DNA of 64,000 nt, from contig JAFKAC010000009.1 of assembly GCA_025766275.1 (NCBI GenBank), forward strand, positions 1,054,001 to 1,118,000. The letters are read 5' to 3'. A program made the translations under genes and the position numbers. Under the pieces are notes generated by a model. The model was not told where the DNA came from. It was given only the letters and a program-made list of their open reading frames with translations, and made no database searches. How positions within the stretch are numbered: the first letter of the stretch is position 1; every line of letters begins with the position of its first letter. The stretch comes from Lactarius indigo (taxonomy: Eukaryota > Basidiomycota > Agaricomycetes > Russulales > Russulaceae). Below are positions 12,483 through 24,071 of this stretch, piece after piece.

Positions 12483-13392
12483 ATGAGCTCTACGACACCA
12501 GTGTCACTGAGCACGTCCCCTAGAACGCACTGCGGAGCTGCACGCCTCTCTAGGCGACATCCGGGCTCGCATCGCCGCCACTATATCTGCTAGGAACCTC
12601 CCCGGACTCACACCGAAACTCGTAGCAGTGTCCAAGTACAAGCCTGCGTCAGACATACGTGCATGTTACGACGCAGGGCAGCGCGACTTTGGCGAGAACT
12701 ACGTTACAGGAGCTCATCGACAAAGCAGCTGCGCTGCCGCGCGACCTGCGCTGGCATTTTATCGGCACCGTGCAGTCGAACAAAGCCAAAGCACTGGCCG
12801 GTGAGCCTTTCCTATCTTTCCCTTTGGGGGAGGGACAGAACACTGATCGACTGGCAGGCATAGAGAACTTGTACGCCGTGCAGACGCTCTCGAGCACGAA
12901 AGTCGCCGACGCGCTGAACAAACACCGCGCCGCTGCGCACGCCCCACTGCGCGTGCTCGTGCAGATCAATACATCCGGGGAGGCCGCGAAGGGCGGGGTA
13001 TCGCCGGGGCCAGATGCGGACGAGGGGGATGGAGGCGAGATGGTACAGCTTGCGACGCACGTCGTCCGCGCGTGCCCGCGCTTGCACCTCGTCGGGCTGA
13101 TGACGATAGGCGCGGCTGGCGCTGGCGATCGCGACTTTGCGGTGCTTAGGGAGGCGCGCGATCAGTTGGTGCGCGCGTTGCCGGCTGATGGGGTGTGGGG
13201 CGAGGACGCAGAGGTGGGGGAGGACGTGTGGGGGTGCAGCAGGGAGGAGGTTACTGTTGAGTATGGGCATGTCGGACGACTTTGAGTTGGCACTGGGTGC
13301 TGGTTCAGGATATCGTTCGTGTTGGGACGGGTATCTTTGGTGCGCGGCCGCAGAAGAAGGGAGGGCCTGACGCTTCTGCCGAGCAGTCGTAG
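12483..13392 (+). pseudogene. YggS/PROSC-type PLP homeostasis protein, frameshifted
   Basis: The product would be the small PLP-binding protein of the YggS/YBL036C/PROSC family (alanine-racemase-like TIM barrel) that buffers pyridoxal phosphate. Recognisable segments are [19 protein letters not shown] (Lys of VSKYK binds PLP), [64 protein letters not shown] and AGSDIVRVGTGIFGARP. One normal intron (12801 to about 12857) splits LAG and IENL. The family reading is not in one frame: a base is in excess at about 12522, at 12706 (between GTT and CAG), somewhere in 13200-13253, and at 13308 (between TCA and GAT). The two at 12706 and 13308 lie inside invariant motifs and are clear. All four are +1. 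Either this copy is dead or the assembly has inserted bases; conservation of every motif argues for the latter. Confidence 0.8.
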
Positions 13393-13514
13393 GAACTTAT
13401 ACTGCCAATGATGCCCTTGTCACTCAGTTGACCGATGTGTGCCCCATAGCTATTCTGTATCTACAATGCATTTGATACCTGTCCTGTAGGCATGATACTG
13501 AAAATGAAAAAGAA

Positions 13515-13596
13515 TGCCAGGACCGTGGATTGAACACGGGACCTCCAGAATGCATGCGCTTCAGTCTGTTGCTCTCCCAGCTGAGCTACCCCGGCA
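13515..13596 (-). tRNA. tRNA-Phe (GAA), with a short intron
   Basis: On the minus strand the RNA begins TGCCGGGGTAGCTCAG and ends with the arm CCGTG-TTCAATC-CACGG and the 3' strand of the acceptor stem. The acceptor stem pairs over 7 bp (one G-T), the D stem is GCTC/GAGC, and the anticodon GAA (complement of 13560-13562) follows ACAGACT. The 82-nt length exceeds a mature tRNA-Phe by about 9-10 nt, placed one base 3' of the anticodon as usual for nuclear tRNA introns. A TTTTT run follows directly as Pol III terminator. CCA is not encoded, as expected in eukaryotes. Confidence 0.92.
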
Positions 13597-15404
13597 TGCA
13601 AACAAAGCGCCTCCAGTAACTCATGCCAGGACTGCACCACCACGAACCTAATTCAGCGCGTGGTACCGGTTTCCCGGTCTGACGCTTCGACGTCGCCCGA
13701 GCGCGGCGTGTACTGGCCTTTGATCTCGTGAATATGAGGAAGCATGCCGAACTCAACACGAACCAAGCCAGGCTACTAGTAGCCACTCTCATGTCATTTC
13801 CCTCAATATGCCATGCCCCAATCCGCGATCGAGAATGGTCGCTGAAAGTGTAACTCGTTAGGGAAGGCTGCGGCGACAAGTCAGGTAATGTGTTTACCGT
13901 ATACGTAGGAGGAAAGATAATTAGGTTGAAGACTTCAAGTTAACAGAATATACCATCCTTAGGCCGCACGGCAAGTCCTGGTGGAGCTCGTACATTGGTT
14001 TGGTTCGTGTCCTCGATGAGAATATTTAGAAGAAACTACCTGAAACCTACTCTTAGTATGGCTATGAGGCTCCAACAATTAACTTGGGGAGATCTGGCGA
14101 TGTTCGTACCTTCGGTCTTTCTGCCCGCTTATCCATTTTCATAAGGTTTCGCCGTCTGCAGGCCTTACATACAGAATGCTCCTCTTGGCTCGGACCATAC
14201 AATTATTAGGGGCGCACCTATACGACTCGTGTATGAAGTGCTATCTCTCCATGCTGTGGCGTTTCTGCACTCTTCCATACCCCCGCGGTCCTGTTCGTTC
14301 CGCTGGGGCTGTATCACCTGCCAGCGTGATATGAGTCCGCTAGTCGCTGGTTTATTCATGCCACTATCACATCCTCATTTCCGGCTGATGGCCTCGCTCT
14401 CTCCCCCCCCCAGCTACCGCATGTCTTCTGATGTTCAATTCGTTTGGAGTCTAGCTTGTTTCTCCCCCAATTTCTAGTACACATGACATTCCTCAGGACT
14501 GGCTTACCTTGGGGGCCCTTGTTTCCGTCGGATGTCCTAAACATGGCTAACAGCCGACAGATACCGAGGTCATTGATCCATCAACTTGGAGTCGCGGAGC
14601 CACGGAGATGAAACTTTTCCAAATTCCTCGAGATCACGTTGCGTTTCGCTTCATTTTACGTGGAGCCGTCCGTGCTTTGTCCATTGAATGTATACATTCC
14701 CCGCCAACGCCTTTTCTTGCAGGTCGAGATCCAGTCTATAGCAAATCACCGACTTTGACCCCCAGGTCTGGGCTCTTCGGCTGCCCTGCGTGCTGTGAGC
14801 CTTTTGGTCTGCCTGGGCTCTCGGTAGCCCGTTTTCCAAACAAGCGTCCCAATAAAGCAGGTTGTGGCTATAGTACCCTATCGGAAAGGCACCAGAGATC
14901 TTCGCCCGTCGTCAAGTCATTTGCGTCTTGCGCCAGCGCGCTCGCCTACAAATAGACTCGGAGCCTTGTTTCTGCTGCCCGTTTTGGGTCCACTACCGTA
15001 ATAAATACTTCGCAACAATCTCTGGCTATTGAGCTTGTTTTGCTAATCGGGTCCAGCATCGGTATTTCTCCGTTCTAAGCTGGAACAGTGGAACGAAATA
15101 ACTCGATACAGCAGGGGAAATGTGAAAGTTTACTACGTTATTTTGCGGCAATCGCCGCCTTCATTGGTTCTCGATGCGATGAGAAAAGTGATGACCGTGA
15201 TAGTCTCACCCTATGTACCACGCCCCGCCAACGTGGCCATCTCACATTATCCTTTCAGAACAACGTTTTCCCCTCATTTTCCCACCTACTTCAACCAGCT
15301 GTTGCCCTCGTCGATGTGTCCTTACTGCCCCCCCTCTCCTACCCCAGAGCTTGAGGCTCTAACCCACAAAGTTCCGCTAACGTTATTTTTACCGATTGGA
15401 CGCC
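13597..15404. other. Intergenic 1.8 kb, no gene seen
   Basis: No conserved coding segment or RNA gene is recognised. The last 150 bp before 15405 are rich in C and T, consistent with a fungal promoter or 5' UTR for the following gene. Confidence 0.45.
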
Positions 15405-18400
15405 ATGTCTTCTGAGCTGTACCAAGACTCTGGCGCGCACCGCATCAAGCGCAAGCCACCACCACCATTTCCGTACTCAGCGCGCTACCCCGAGCCCGAC
15501 CCAACCGACCCTTTTGCCTCGCTTTCCGTCCTCCGTGATCGTACCGCGACCCTCACAAACTCAGCGTACGAGTCTCCCATTGCTATGATTCAGGACCCAG
15601 CATCTGGGACCTCCAAGGTACATGATCTTGCAACCTTCATTGTGCACCAGCGAAAGAGGGCAACTGCCCCGAGTCTCCAGTTTGGAGAGAACCGCTGGTT
15701 AGGGCATGCGTCCCAGCTACGCAAAGGGGCTTCTTTGGGCCTTGGACTGCACGAAAACTCGTCAAGCGAAGCCCCTACGACGAATGCGATCGCTTCACGC
15801 CCAGGTGCGAGAGAGACACGGCGACGCGAATCGCGGCGGCGCTCACAATCGGTGTTTGCGCTGCGCTCGGGCGCGTTTTCCTTCTTGGAATCGCGGGGCG
15901 CTCTAGAACCCCAGTCCAACGTGGACTCGCCTGTCAGCAGGCGGCACTCGCTGCTGCCGTACGACAGCAGTACGAGTGTGCTTACATCGTCTTCGAATTC
16001 ATCGGGGGAGTCTACACATGGAGTACGGCAGGCAAGTAAGGCCCCCGTACGACCGCGCTCATGCAGCAGTTCGTTTGTATCCGCAGCCTTGCTTGATGGT
16101 GTTCCAGAGCTCTCAAGCGACGCAGTGCCGGTGCACAAGAGCATGCACGTCATGCAAGTTGACCTGCCTGCGCCTCAGGTTGTAGAGGAACGCCCAGAAT
16201 GCCCTCCTTCGCGTACCCTCTCTCCTCCACCACCCCTCGAGAAACGTACTCCATCAGAATCCTCGGTTAGCTCTTGGTCCCGCGACTTGGCCTTTTACTC
16301 TGCTACTTCACGCCCTCAGACCCCCAGTCCAATTCAGAGCAGCCGTCCCACCTCCTTGCCGGCATCTGTCGCTCTCACACTTCCTTTTTCACCTGTCGCC
16401 CTCCCGTCTGCATCGCCGCCACTCTTCACCTCTCCACCCCAGACATCTTCTGCTCACCAAAATGCTCCGGCCGCCGCCACCTCTCTTCCACCCAGTATCT
16501 CGAACTCCCGTCGTGTATCCACGCCACCGGAAAACCTAGATGCCTTACCTCTGCAGCTGAACTTCCGTTTCCCAAAGCAGCAGCAATGTGTCGAATCAGA
16601 GCCTGAGTCTGTCGAGCGTGAGAACGGGCGCTTCGCCCGGATACGTGCACTTACATCAACGGGATCTCAAGCGCAAAGAATCAGCGCTTCGGCGTCGCTG
16701 CGCAGCACACTGCAGGCTGCTGCAGATGCTGCAGACAGGCTTGCTTCTCAAGACGCTTCTATTCACGCACTCCCTCCGGCCTCCACTCCTGCAGTCACGC
16801 AAGCACAGGCCATCGTGGCCGAGAACTTAGTGACGTCACCCGTTGCCGAGACTGCTCCTGAATGGAAGGAACGCGAGGCGGACCAACGCGCACAAGTGCA
16901 GCCAGAGAGCCAGGTTTGTGCTGCGGAGCGGCATAGCCGCGCAACTTCCCCTGTTCCGCAGCAAAATGTCGACAACGTCCCGTCTGCGTCGCGTAATCAG
17001 AGCGTCGCCAGCGCGAGATCCACACCTTCGAAGGCTGTTCCCAAACCAGAATCAGAACCCACGCCTGCGCCCTCTCTGAAGCACCGTTCGTTATCTCGGA
17101 GCTCCCAGAGATGTTCATCGAGGCGTAGTACCTCGACGCCATTGCCTATCTCCCGTCCTCTACCGAGCCCACCCTCCGTCACCGCACATTCAAATCCGGA
17201 GCCGGTCGCGAAGTCCCCACCTACCCCTCCCCCGCGTGCGCATGGCCACGGACTGACGCGCCCGCAAGTTCAGCACGCAGCTTCGACACCTACACACAGC
17301 GTCGTCCACGCAGCGCCATCTGCAGTGTCACATGCCGGCCTTCCTGCGGGCGCAGCAGCTCCACGTGCACCCTGTGCGCTTCCACCCGCTCCACAATCCG
17401 CTCACCCCTTTCCGCCAGCCCAAGCGAGCAGCCTGCCCCCGCCACCACCTCCACGCGCCACACACACCATCCCACTTCCGTCGCGCATGGCGCACGCGTC
17501 GGCCTCGAGCGTCGTACAGTCGGCATCTTCGAGTTCGTCGCACGTAGACAGCATGTCGACGGCGTCGGCGCCTCAACTACGGCGCCGCGACGCGTCCCCT
17601 TCGTCGTCGTCGCATGGCCGACATAGTCCTCATATATCAGAGAGGCATCACCATCACCACCACGGCCATCATCCTTATCATCATGCGCACCCGCGCTCGC
17701 TATCGGAGCCAGGAGCATCGGGAATGCTGAGCTCGACGCAACTCGCACATGCCGCGCGCATGCAGGTCGTGCGTGAGAACGGGGTGCGCGTGCAGTTCGG
17801 AGAGTTATGGCGCACACAACGCACGGTAGTGATTTTCATCCGGCACTTCTGGTACGCACGCATCCTCGTCTTTTTTTAATTCCCCTAGGGTCGCTAAACT
17901 AAAACATCACATAGGTGCCCATTATGTCAGGACTACCTTACGTCGCTCATGCGCGACGGAGACCACGCCGCGCTCTCGCGCTCTGGAGTACGGCTCATCG
18001 TGATCGGGTGTGGGTCGTATGGGCTCATCCGCTCCTACCGCCGTGCGTGTCCCAGAAAACGTACTCACCCCCGCCTAACGGTCGTCCCTCCCTCTGACAG
18101 AGATCTTCCGCCTCCCCTACGAGCTCTATGTCGATGCGTCGCCAGGCCAAGAGCTATACCGCGCGCTCGGTATGAGCCAAGCCCCGTCCGGCGCACACAA
18201 GACGCGCCCCGCGACCGAGGGCAGCTCGACAGGATCATACGTACGGCACGGCGCCGTGAGCGGACTCGCGATGGTCGTCGCGCACGCTCTGCGCGTCGGG
18301 ATGCCCGTGTGGGAGCGGGGCGGCGACGCCGCGCAGCTCGGGGGCGAGTTCGTGCTTGGGCCAGGGTACGTCGTGACCCAGGCTCATAATCTTCCCATTT

Positions 18401-18779
18401 ATTGACCCAACCTCCAGGCTGAGTTGCACGTATGCGCACCGGATGCAGAGTTCGGCGGGCCATGCACCGATCGTGGACGTCCTCGCGGCGGCGGGCGTGC
18501 GGCCCGCGCGGAAACACGCCGGAGGAGGGTCCGTTGCCCCCTGCGTCGTCGGCGTCGGCGCAGAACACTGGTGTCGGGACGCTATCCTCGCGGCCGACTA
18601 TCAGTCTGCCGCTCGAGCGTGGGCGGGAGGCCAAGGTGCTCTCCGTTGTGCGCGAGGAGGCGTGTGGCTCGTGTGGGACGTGCGAGGGATGCGCAGAGGC
18701 GCTCAACATCGATCTGGAGTCGACGGCGTCGGGCGAATGGAGCATGGTCGTGACTGGGAACACGCGCCCCATGCGCTGA
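15405..18779 (+). CDS. Ser/Pro-rich protein with C-terminal AhpC/TSA (PRXL2-like) domain
   Basis: The predicted protein exceeds 1000 residues. About 790 N-terminal residues are low-complexity, rich in Ser, Pro, Ala and Arg, with a His cluster (HHHHHHGHHPYHHAH, near residue 750); they are probably disordered. The C-terminal domain starts at VRVQFGELW and has the thioredoxin-fold strand TVVIFIRHFWCPLCQDYL with a CxxC redox pair at Cys817 and Cys820, then GVRLIVIGCGSY, FRLPYELYVDAS, LYRALGM, a GGEFVLGPG strand and a second Cys-containing segment. This matches the AhpC-TSA_2/peroxiredoxin-like 2 family. Exons are 15405-17851, 17915-18042, 18101-18365 and 18418-18779. In the last exon the natural C-terminus (VLSVVREEACGSCGTCEGCA, ending at 18779) is in another frame than the exon start, implying one extra base near 18510-18520, or an unseen intron. 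Substrate is unknown; a thiol-redox role is inferred. Confidence 0.75.
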
Positions 18780-19075
18780 GACGATATTGTTTTGACGGGC
18801 TTGCCGGTCAAGTCAGGTTTGTTTTGGGAGCTGCGTCGGGATCAGAGTATCTTATCATATGAGCGCCTGAGCGAATGGACGACTAGCCTTTGATTAATGT
18901 GGTATACGTGTAGTTATTTTTTTTATCAGTCGCGAGGCCTGCCGATGATAGCATTGATCGCAAAAGTTGGTAGATGCAGTGTACAAAATACAGGTATTGA
19001 TTGATGCACGACAACTCCGAAGATGAGAAAGTGACAAGAACGCAGGTGATAAGAGGCGGCGACGAGTGGGAGGTC

Positions 19076-19981
19076 TCATGCCCAATTGTCGATGAGCGCA
19101 TCGCGCATCTCGCCGACGACAGCCCCTGCATTTTGTCCTTGGAGCTCTGCGGAAGAGGACGAGAATGGGTAAGAGAGAGAAAAAAAAAAGAGGGGGGATG
19201 CGCACTAAATGTCGCTTCAATCACGCTGATCTCTGTCGCAGTGGTGTCAAGACCGGTGAACGCGCACCAGTCGTTGACCACCAGGCCAGCGCCAATAACG
19301 TCGGAACCTCGATTGACGGTACCAGCCTAGTAGCCAACCGTCAGCAACGCGATCGCAGAGGAGAGGGGGGAGTAGAACGGACCACTAAGGGTACCTGCAA
19401 TAGACTAGAAAGCTCGTCCTGGTCTTGGACGGAAGTTTTGGGATGGACAAGGCCTCCCTGGTTCGTGATCGCGCAGTACGAACCGACAAGGACGTTTTCA
19501 GCAATGGTCTGGCGGAAGACCTCGACCTTGAGGACGTCCGCGATGATCTCCTCCGTCTCGCGGTCGACGTCAGGGTGCACGAGTGCGACGTGGTCGTTGC
19601 ACGCGATGACGTTACCGAGCGCAGAGAGGCGCTCCTCGACGCGCTGGAGGGCGACGGTGTCAGGGAGGGCATTGCGGAGGTGCTGGAGCTCCTGATCGGT
19701 CGTCGATGATGGTACGAGGAGCCCGTGGCGGTTGCCGGCGGTGAGACGGCCGATGATGCGCGTGCCGCCGATGGAGGTGTGCACGACGGGGATGATCTCG
19801 CTGAGCTCTGCCTCGAATGCGGAGTAGAAGTTGGTGCTGCCCTGGATGGCGACGAGGCAGTACGAGTTTGTGAGTTTGGAGAATACGCCAATGTCGCTGC
19901 TGTTTTCGAATTGGAGACCTGTACACCGGATTAATTTTTATTTTATTTAAGAGCGTCGATAGGGAACGTACGAGTCGCCAT
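19076..19981 (-). CDS. TIF6: Eukaryotic translation initiation factor 6 (eIF6)
   Basis: eIF6 binds the 60S ribosomal subunit, is needed for its nucleolar biogenesis and prevents premature 40S joining. Four exons on the minus strand (19972-19981, 19395-19918, 19206-19326, 19076-19146) give about 241 residues, close to yeast Tif6 (245). Visible family segments are [117 protein letters not shown] and the terminal [10 protein letters not shown]. The first exon is only 10 nt (MAT plus one base), a common early-intron structure. The gene is head-to-head with the NDUFAF7 gene, starts 112 bp apart. No disruption was found. Confidence 0.95.
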
Positions 19982-20093
19982 GTTGGTGTAGATGAGCGAA
20001 GGGTTTGGGTTGAGAGGGGAAGAGGAGGACTCGTAGTACAAGTACTTTTCGTCGTCCGGAACCGGAGAGCTTATTTCGAGTCACCAGCGAGTC
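19982..20093. promoter_or_regulatory. Compact bidirectional promoter, eIF6 / NDUFAF7
   Basis: Only 112 bp separate the start codons of the divergently transcribed eIF6 (minus) and NDUFAF7 (plus) genes, so both promoters and 5' UTRs must share this DNA. I see no canonical TATA box. This suggests TATA-less divergent transcription of two housekeeping genes; co-regulation is inference. Confidence 0.55.
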
Positions 20094-21814
20094 ATGTTGT
20101 TTCGACACAGGAATCTCTGTCGCACTTTGCTGTCCCGGCGCTACATCCAGTCATCGCCATCTTCGGTGACAGCAGTCGAGAAGATATTGTTGGATACTAT
20201 CAAGGTCTATCTGAACCGCTTTCTGTCTTTTTTTTTGTCTCTGACAACATAGCTTTTTGGGTACAGGCAAATGGACCCGTGTCCTACGCGACGTACATGC
20301 AACATTGCTTGTCTCACCCCACAGAAGGCTACTACATGAACCCCAAGAACGCAGTGATTGGCTCCCGGGGTGACTTTATTACCAGCCCAGAGATCAGCCA
20401 GGCATTTGGTGAGGCGCGTGACCCCTCCAACGGTTTGACCAACGACGATAATGAACCGTCAGGCGGACGCGTAGCTCTTGGGCATATGGTTACTGTCACA
20501 ATATCTCAGCACCGGAGGGAAGCACGACATTCAACTCGTCGAACTTGGGCCTGGGAAGGGCACACTCATGGATGACATCCTCCGCGTGCGCAATCAGCCT
20601 CCCATTTCTGTGCACCTTGCGTTTACCAGACGAAACTTTACAGACTTTGTCGCAATTGCCCCAATCTCGCGCTTTCATCAAGCACGTCCACCTTGTGGAG
20701 TCAAGTCCCTCCCTCCGTGCTGTACAGCAGAAGAAACTAGAGCAGTGGGACGGCAAAAACGGCCTCAAAATACATTGGCATGACTCGATTGATGATGTCC
20801 CAGCAGCAAACGGCATTTACACAATGCTAGTGGCACATGAGTTCTTTGATGCACTCCCATTCCATTTTATCGAAGTACGTGCTTCAATCTATATCGACCG
20901 TGAAACGACATCCTCATCTCGTTAGAAAACACACCAAGGTTGGAAAGAGGTCTTGATCACCTCCGCCCGCGATCCAGCTGCCAAAACCATCCTCAAGCCC
21001 CCACCCTCACCCTTAGCCCCAGCCACTCCCTCTCTTGACCCGTTGGCGTCAACAACAAAAACGCGTTTCCGCCCTGTCCTGGGAGCGGAACCCACACCGG
21101 TCTCAATGCTCCTCGGCGCTTCTTCACCACGCTTCGCGTCCCTCCCAATCGGCGCACGCATCGAAGTCTCCGCTGCTTCCTTCCAGACCGCCCGCAAGCT
21201 CGGCACGCTGGTCTCCCAGGGTGCGGGGGGCAGCGCGCTGGTCGTAGATTACGGAGCCGACCACGCCGTCGGCAACTCATTCCGCGTACGGTGATTCTAC
21301 CCACACCAACTTACTTCTTAATTAACACTCGCTTCCACACAGGCTTTCAAGGGACATGCGCTTGCGGACCCATTCGACCGCCCGGGACAGGCAGACCTCA
21401 CCGCCAACGTCGACTTTGCGTACCTAGCCGAGGCGCTCAAGGGCACCGGTTACGTCGTTCCTCGTCCTTCATGAAACTGAACTCATTCGATGAACAGCTA
21501 CGGCGTACGGCCCGCTATCACAGCGCTCGTTCCTCCTCCATATGGGCATCGGCACGCGCGTCAGCGCGCTACAGCGGGCAGCGTCATCCCCTGCGCGCGC
21601 GGACGCGCTCAGTGAGGCCGCTGCGCGGCTTGTGGACCCTGCTGGTATGGGCAGGGAGTACAAGGTGATGGGCGTGACGGGCGGAGCTGCGCCGACGGCG
21701 GATGCGGAAGGTGTTTGGCCGTTCGTCGCGGGCGAGATACGTGAAGAGGAGAAGTCGGCCACGCATGCGCAGCATCAGGCCCAGGATGCTCGGGGCCCGA
21801 GCGCCGCTCCGTAG
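20094..21814 (+). CDS. NDUFAF7/MidA, mitochondrial complex I arginine methyltransferase
   Basis: NDUFAF7 (MidA) is a SAM-dependent methyltransferase in the mitochondrial matrix that dimethylates an arginine of the complex I subunit NDUFS2 during assembly. Seven exons (20094-20204, 20267-20413, 20475-20585, 20644-20874, 20926-21285, 21343-21448, 21498-21814) encode about 460 residues. The N-terminus (MLFRHRNLCRTLLSRRY) is basic and Arg-rich, fitting a mitochondrial presequence. Family motifs are GPVSYATYMQ, HPTEGYYMN, GDFITSPEISQAFGE, the SAM-binding LVELGPGKGTLMDDILR, VHLVESSPSLR, AHEFFDALPFHF, ALVVDYGADHA, ADLTANVDF and LHMGIGTR. The second intron (20414-20474) uses GC instead of GT at its 5' end; no GT site keeps frame there. 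Everything else is regular, so the gene looks functional. Confidence 0.93.
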
Positions 21815-22510
21815 CCCACTGAGCTCCATGGGGTACTGTAGTTTGTTGGATAATGGAATCATACCCAACTTGCACCGGCATTCGGGGCGATCAGGCTACT
21901 CTCGGTCGTGGAGCCCGTCTTGGGAATGTCTCAGACGATTCCTGCGGGACTTGTCTTATCAACACGTAAAGGCGATGCCAATGCCCCGTATCGGGGGACG
22001 TAATGTGGGTAGAGTTATCTCGTTTGGGTCATGGCGGAACACCCTCAGCCAGTAGTCGAAGCGTATTTAGTACAGTGACTACTGTCGTACGCATGAGTCG
22101 GCGAGTCGCACTGTGCCTGGCACATAGTGTGCATATGATCTTGCATGATTCATCACCGATCGCGTGGGAGAGGAAGGCAAGTGCACATATGGGATTCCCG
22201 ACCCACTATACGGCGCATGATGACGGTCCACCGTATGTCTGCTACAGCACCTGTATTACTATCGAAGAAAAAGTAAAACAAAAGGCCCGCCTGGGGCGCT
22301 TATAATAATAGACGGAACACACGAACGACTTCGAGGAGAGCGCACTACCTACAAAATACAGGGGGACGTGTATGTGTGTCATGAGGCCATGCGGTGAATG
22401 GATGATATGTTACGATTACACTTAATAATTGTGGTATATTTCGTGATGGTAGGCGACCTTCCTTTTGTTTTTGAACTCCTACAATCGACGAAAATAAAGT
22501 CTTGAAAGGA
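21815..22510. other. Convergent intergenic region
   Basis: This 0.7 kb lies between the 3' ends of the NDUFAF7 gene (plus) and the chitinase gene (minus). I see no coding signal. Poly-A-like signals of the usual fungal loose type may be present but cannot be picked out with confidence. Confidence 0.4.
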
Positions 22511-24071
22511 CTAAGGGAAAGGAATGATGATAGGACTCCCAACGCGCGTCGGGATAATGGTCTGAGGTCCTGGTGTCTTTGAGCCAGTGGTGGTCGACGG
22601 TAGTATCTCTGATGGCGAGATCGAGGGCCGTGGTGGCGCGCCGGCGGAAAGCGACGTCTTTATCGACTTGTGGAAGTTGTTGTTCGCTGCAGTTTATTTT
22701 TAGTCAAAGTGAACACGAAGACCGGATTCGTAAAACTGACCGACTGCCAGAGATGCCTCCCAGAGCATGACGCCACCGAACGAGGACCAGGTCTTCTGCG
22801 CGTGCTTTGCGTAGTTCGCCAGCGTGCCCACATCGACGTACCCCGTGCCCGCAGCGTTCTTGCTAGCAGGCGCGCCGATGTAGACCTTTATGTTCTTGTT
22901 AGCAGATACGGTCTTCGCCCAGTGGTCCCTGCACGCATCAGAGTTAGCCCCATGAGCACGACGTGCCACGTCAGGCGATTCGCTCACCATGTGGCAAAGT
23001 TGTACTCCTGGGAAAACAGTCAAACTCAGCACGTGACACCAATATGCAATAACATGAAACTACCTTTGGCTGGTCCAGGCCGCAAAAGTTATTATCTGTA
23101 ATAAAAGGCGGTCAGGATGGGAAGGAGGGGGGGGGAGGGGGGAAGCGCACAGAACTGGACGTAGACGGCGTCGAACGGTGCTGCGTTCAGCGCGTCGCCG
23201 ATGTTTGCGTCCGGGAATGGACACTGGGGCGCAGCAGTGACGAAGAACTGCTTTTTGGCGCCTTTTGCGCGTGCACGGATCTGCTTGACGAACGCGGCGT
23301 AGCCCGAAGGTGATCCCTGCTCGATGTCAAGATCGACTCTGTGGGGGCGCGCGCGTATCAATAACAAGTAGGGTAGACAAGCGGGGCCCGAAGGGGCGCT
23401 TACCCGTCCAGCACGGCATCGCCAAACGGGCGTGGGGCACCCGAGCCGCCCAAGAACGAATTCCATATCTGATCCGCGAACGCCTGTGCCTGCGAGTCGG
23501 AGGAGAACCCAACCTTTGAGTCTGCGCCGCCGAGGCTGAGCGTGACGATCTTCCCGTTCTTCTGGCACGACTCGATCTGGGGAGCCATGAAGGAGCAGTC
23601 TGCGAGACCGGTACCATCGAACACAGAATTTCCAGACGCGCTGCATGTCTGTGCTTCCTTAAGTATGATCCTCTCGAAGTGTTTGAAAATGACGAGAGTA
23701 CACACATTCGCGAGATTGATTTCTGGCTGACCGCCTTTGCCATGGAACACGTCCAAGAACGCGATGATGACGTTGTCTATGGCGGTGTCCTCGCAATACA
23801 TGGAGAGATCCTGTTGCTTTCCTGAACCATCCTGTCCCCAATAACTTGTCATCGTTAGTATTAGCACAGATTTTTCTGTGGGGAAGCATGTCCGACATAC
23901 ACAGCAAGCTGTAGGAGCGATTAGCTTGCACCCTCTGAGATCGAGGACAGAGATACACACGTTGTCGTTCCTCGTGATATTATACGCAGGGACTGTGCTC
24001 GGGGTTGGCACAGAGAAGGCAGGGACGACAAAGGCCAGAAGGAGTAAACTGAAGGGGCCGAGGACCGTCAT
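22511..24071 (-). CDS. Class III endochitinase, glycosyl hydrolase family 18
   Basis: The enzyme hydrolyses beta-1,4 bonds of chitin with retention and is probably secreted: residues 1-20, MTVLGPFSLLLLAFVVPAFS, form a signal peptide. Nine exons (minus: 23961-24071, 23901-23908, 23706-23844, 23404-23648, 23151-23338, 23064-23095, 22988-23007, 22741-22928, 22511-22686) give 368 residues in one frame. Family segments are LAVYWGQDGSG, IIAFLDVF, INLAN, the strand KIVTLSLGG, the catalytic DGVDLDIE (DxxDxDxE, proton donor Glu, split by an intron after DG), QFFVTAAPQCPFPD, VYVQFYNNFCGL, VYIGAPAS and FGGVMLWEAS. The C-terminus after the barrel is short and Ser/Thr/Pro-rich; no chitin-binding module is seen. 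Exon 2 is only 8 nt and exon 7 only 20 nt. Roles could be wall remodelling or mycoparasitism; the sequence does not decide. Confidence 0.93.

Noticed and set aside
17650..17700. His-rich tract as cloning tag
   Set aside because: The cluster is interrupted by Gly, Pro, Tyr and Ala and lies inside a native low-complexity region; no vector sequence is present.
23120..23145. Poly-G run as possible G-quadruplex
   Set aside because: It is the pyrimidine tract of a chitinase intron read on the opposite strand; nothing further supports a structural role.
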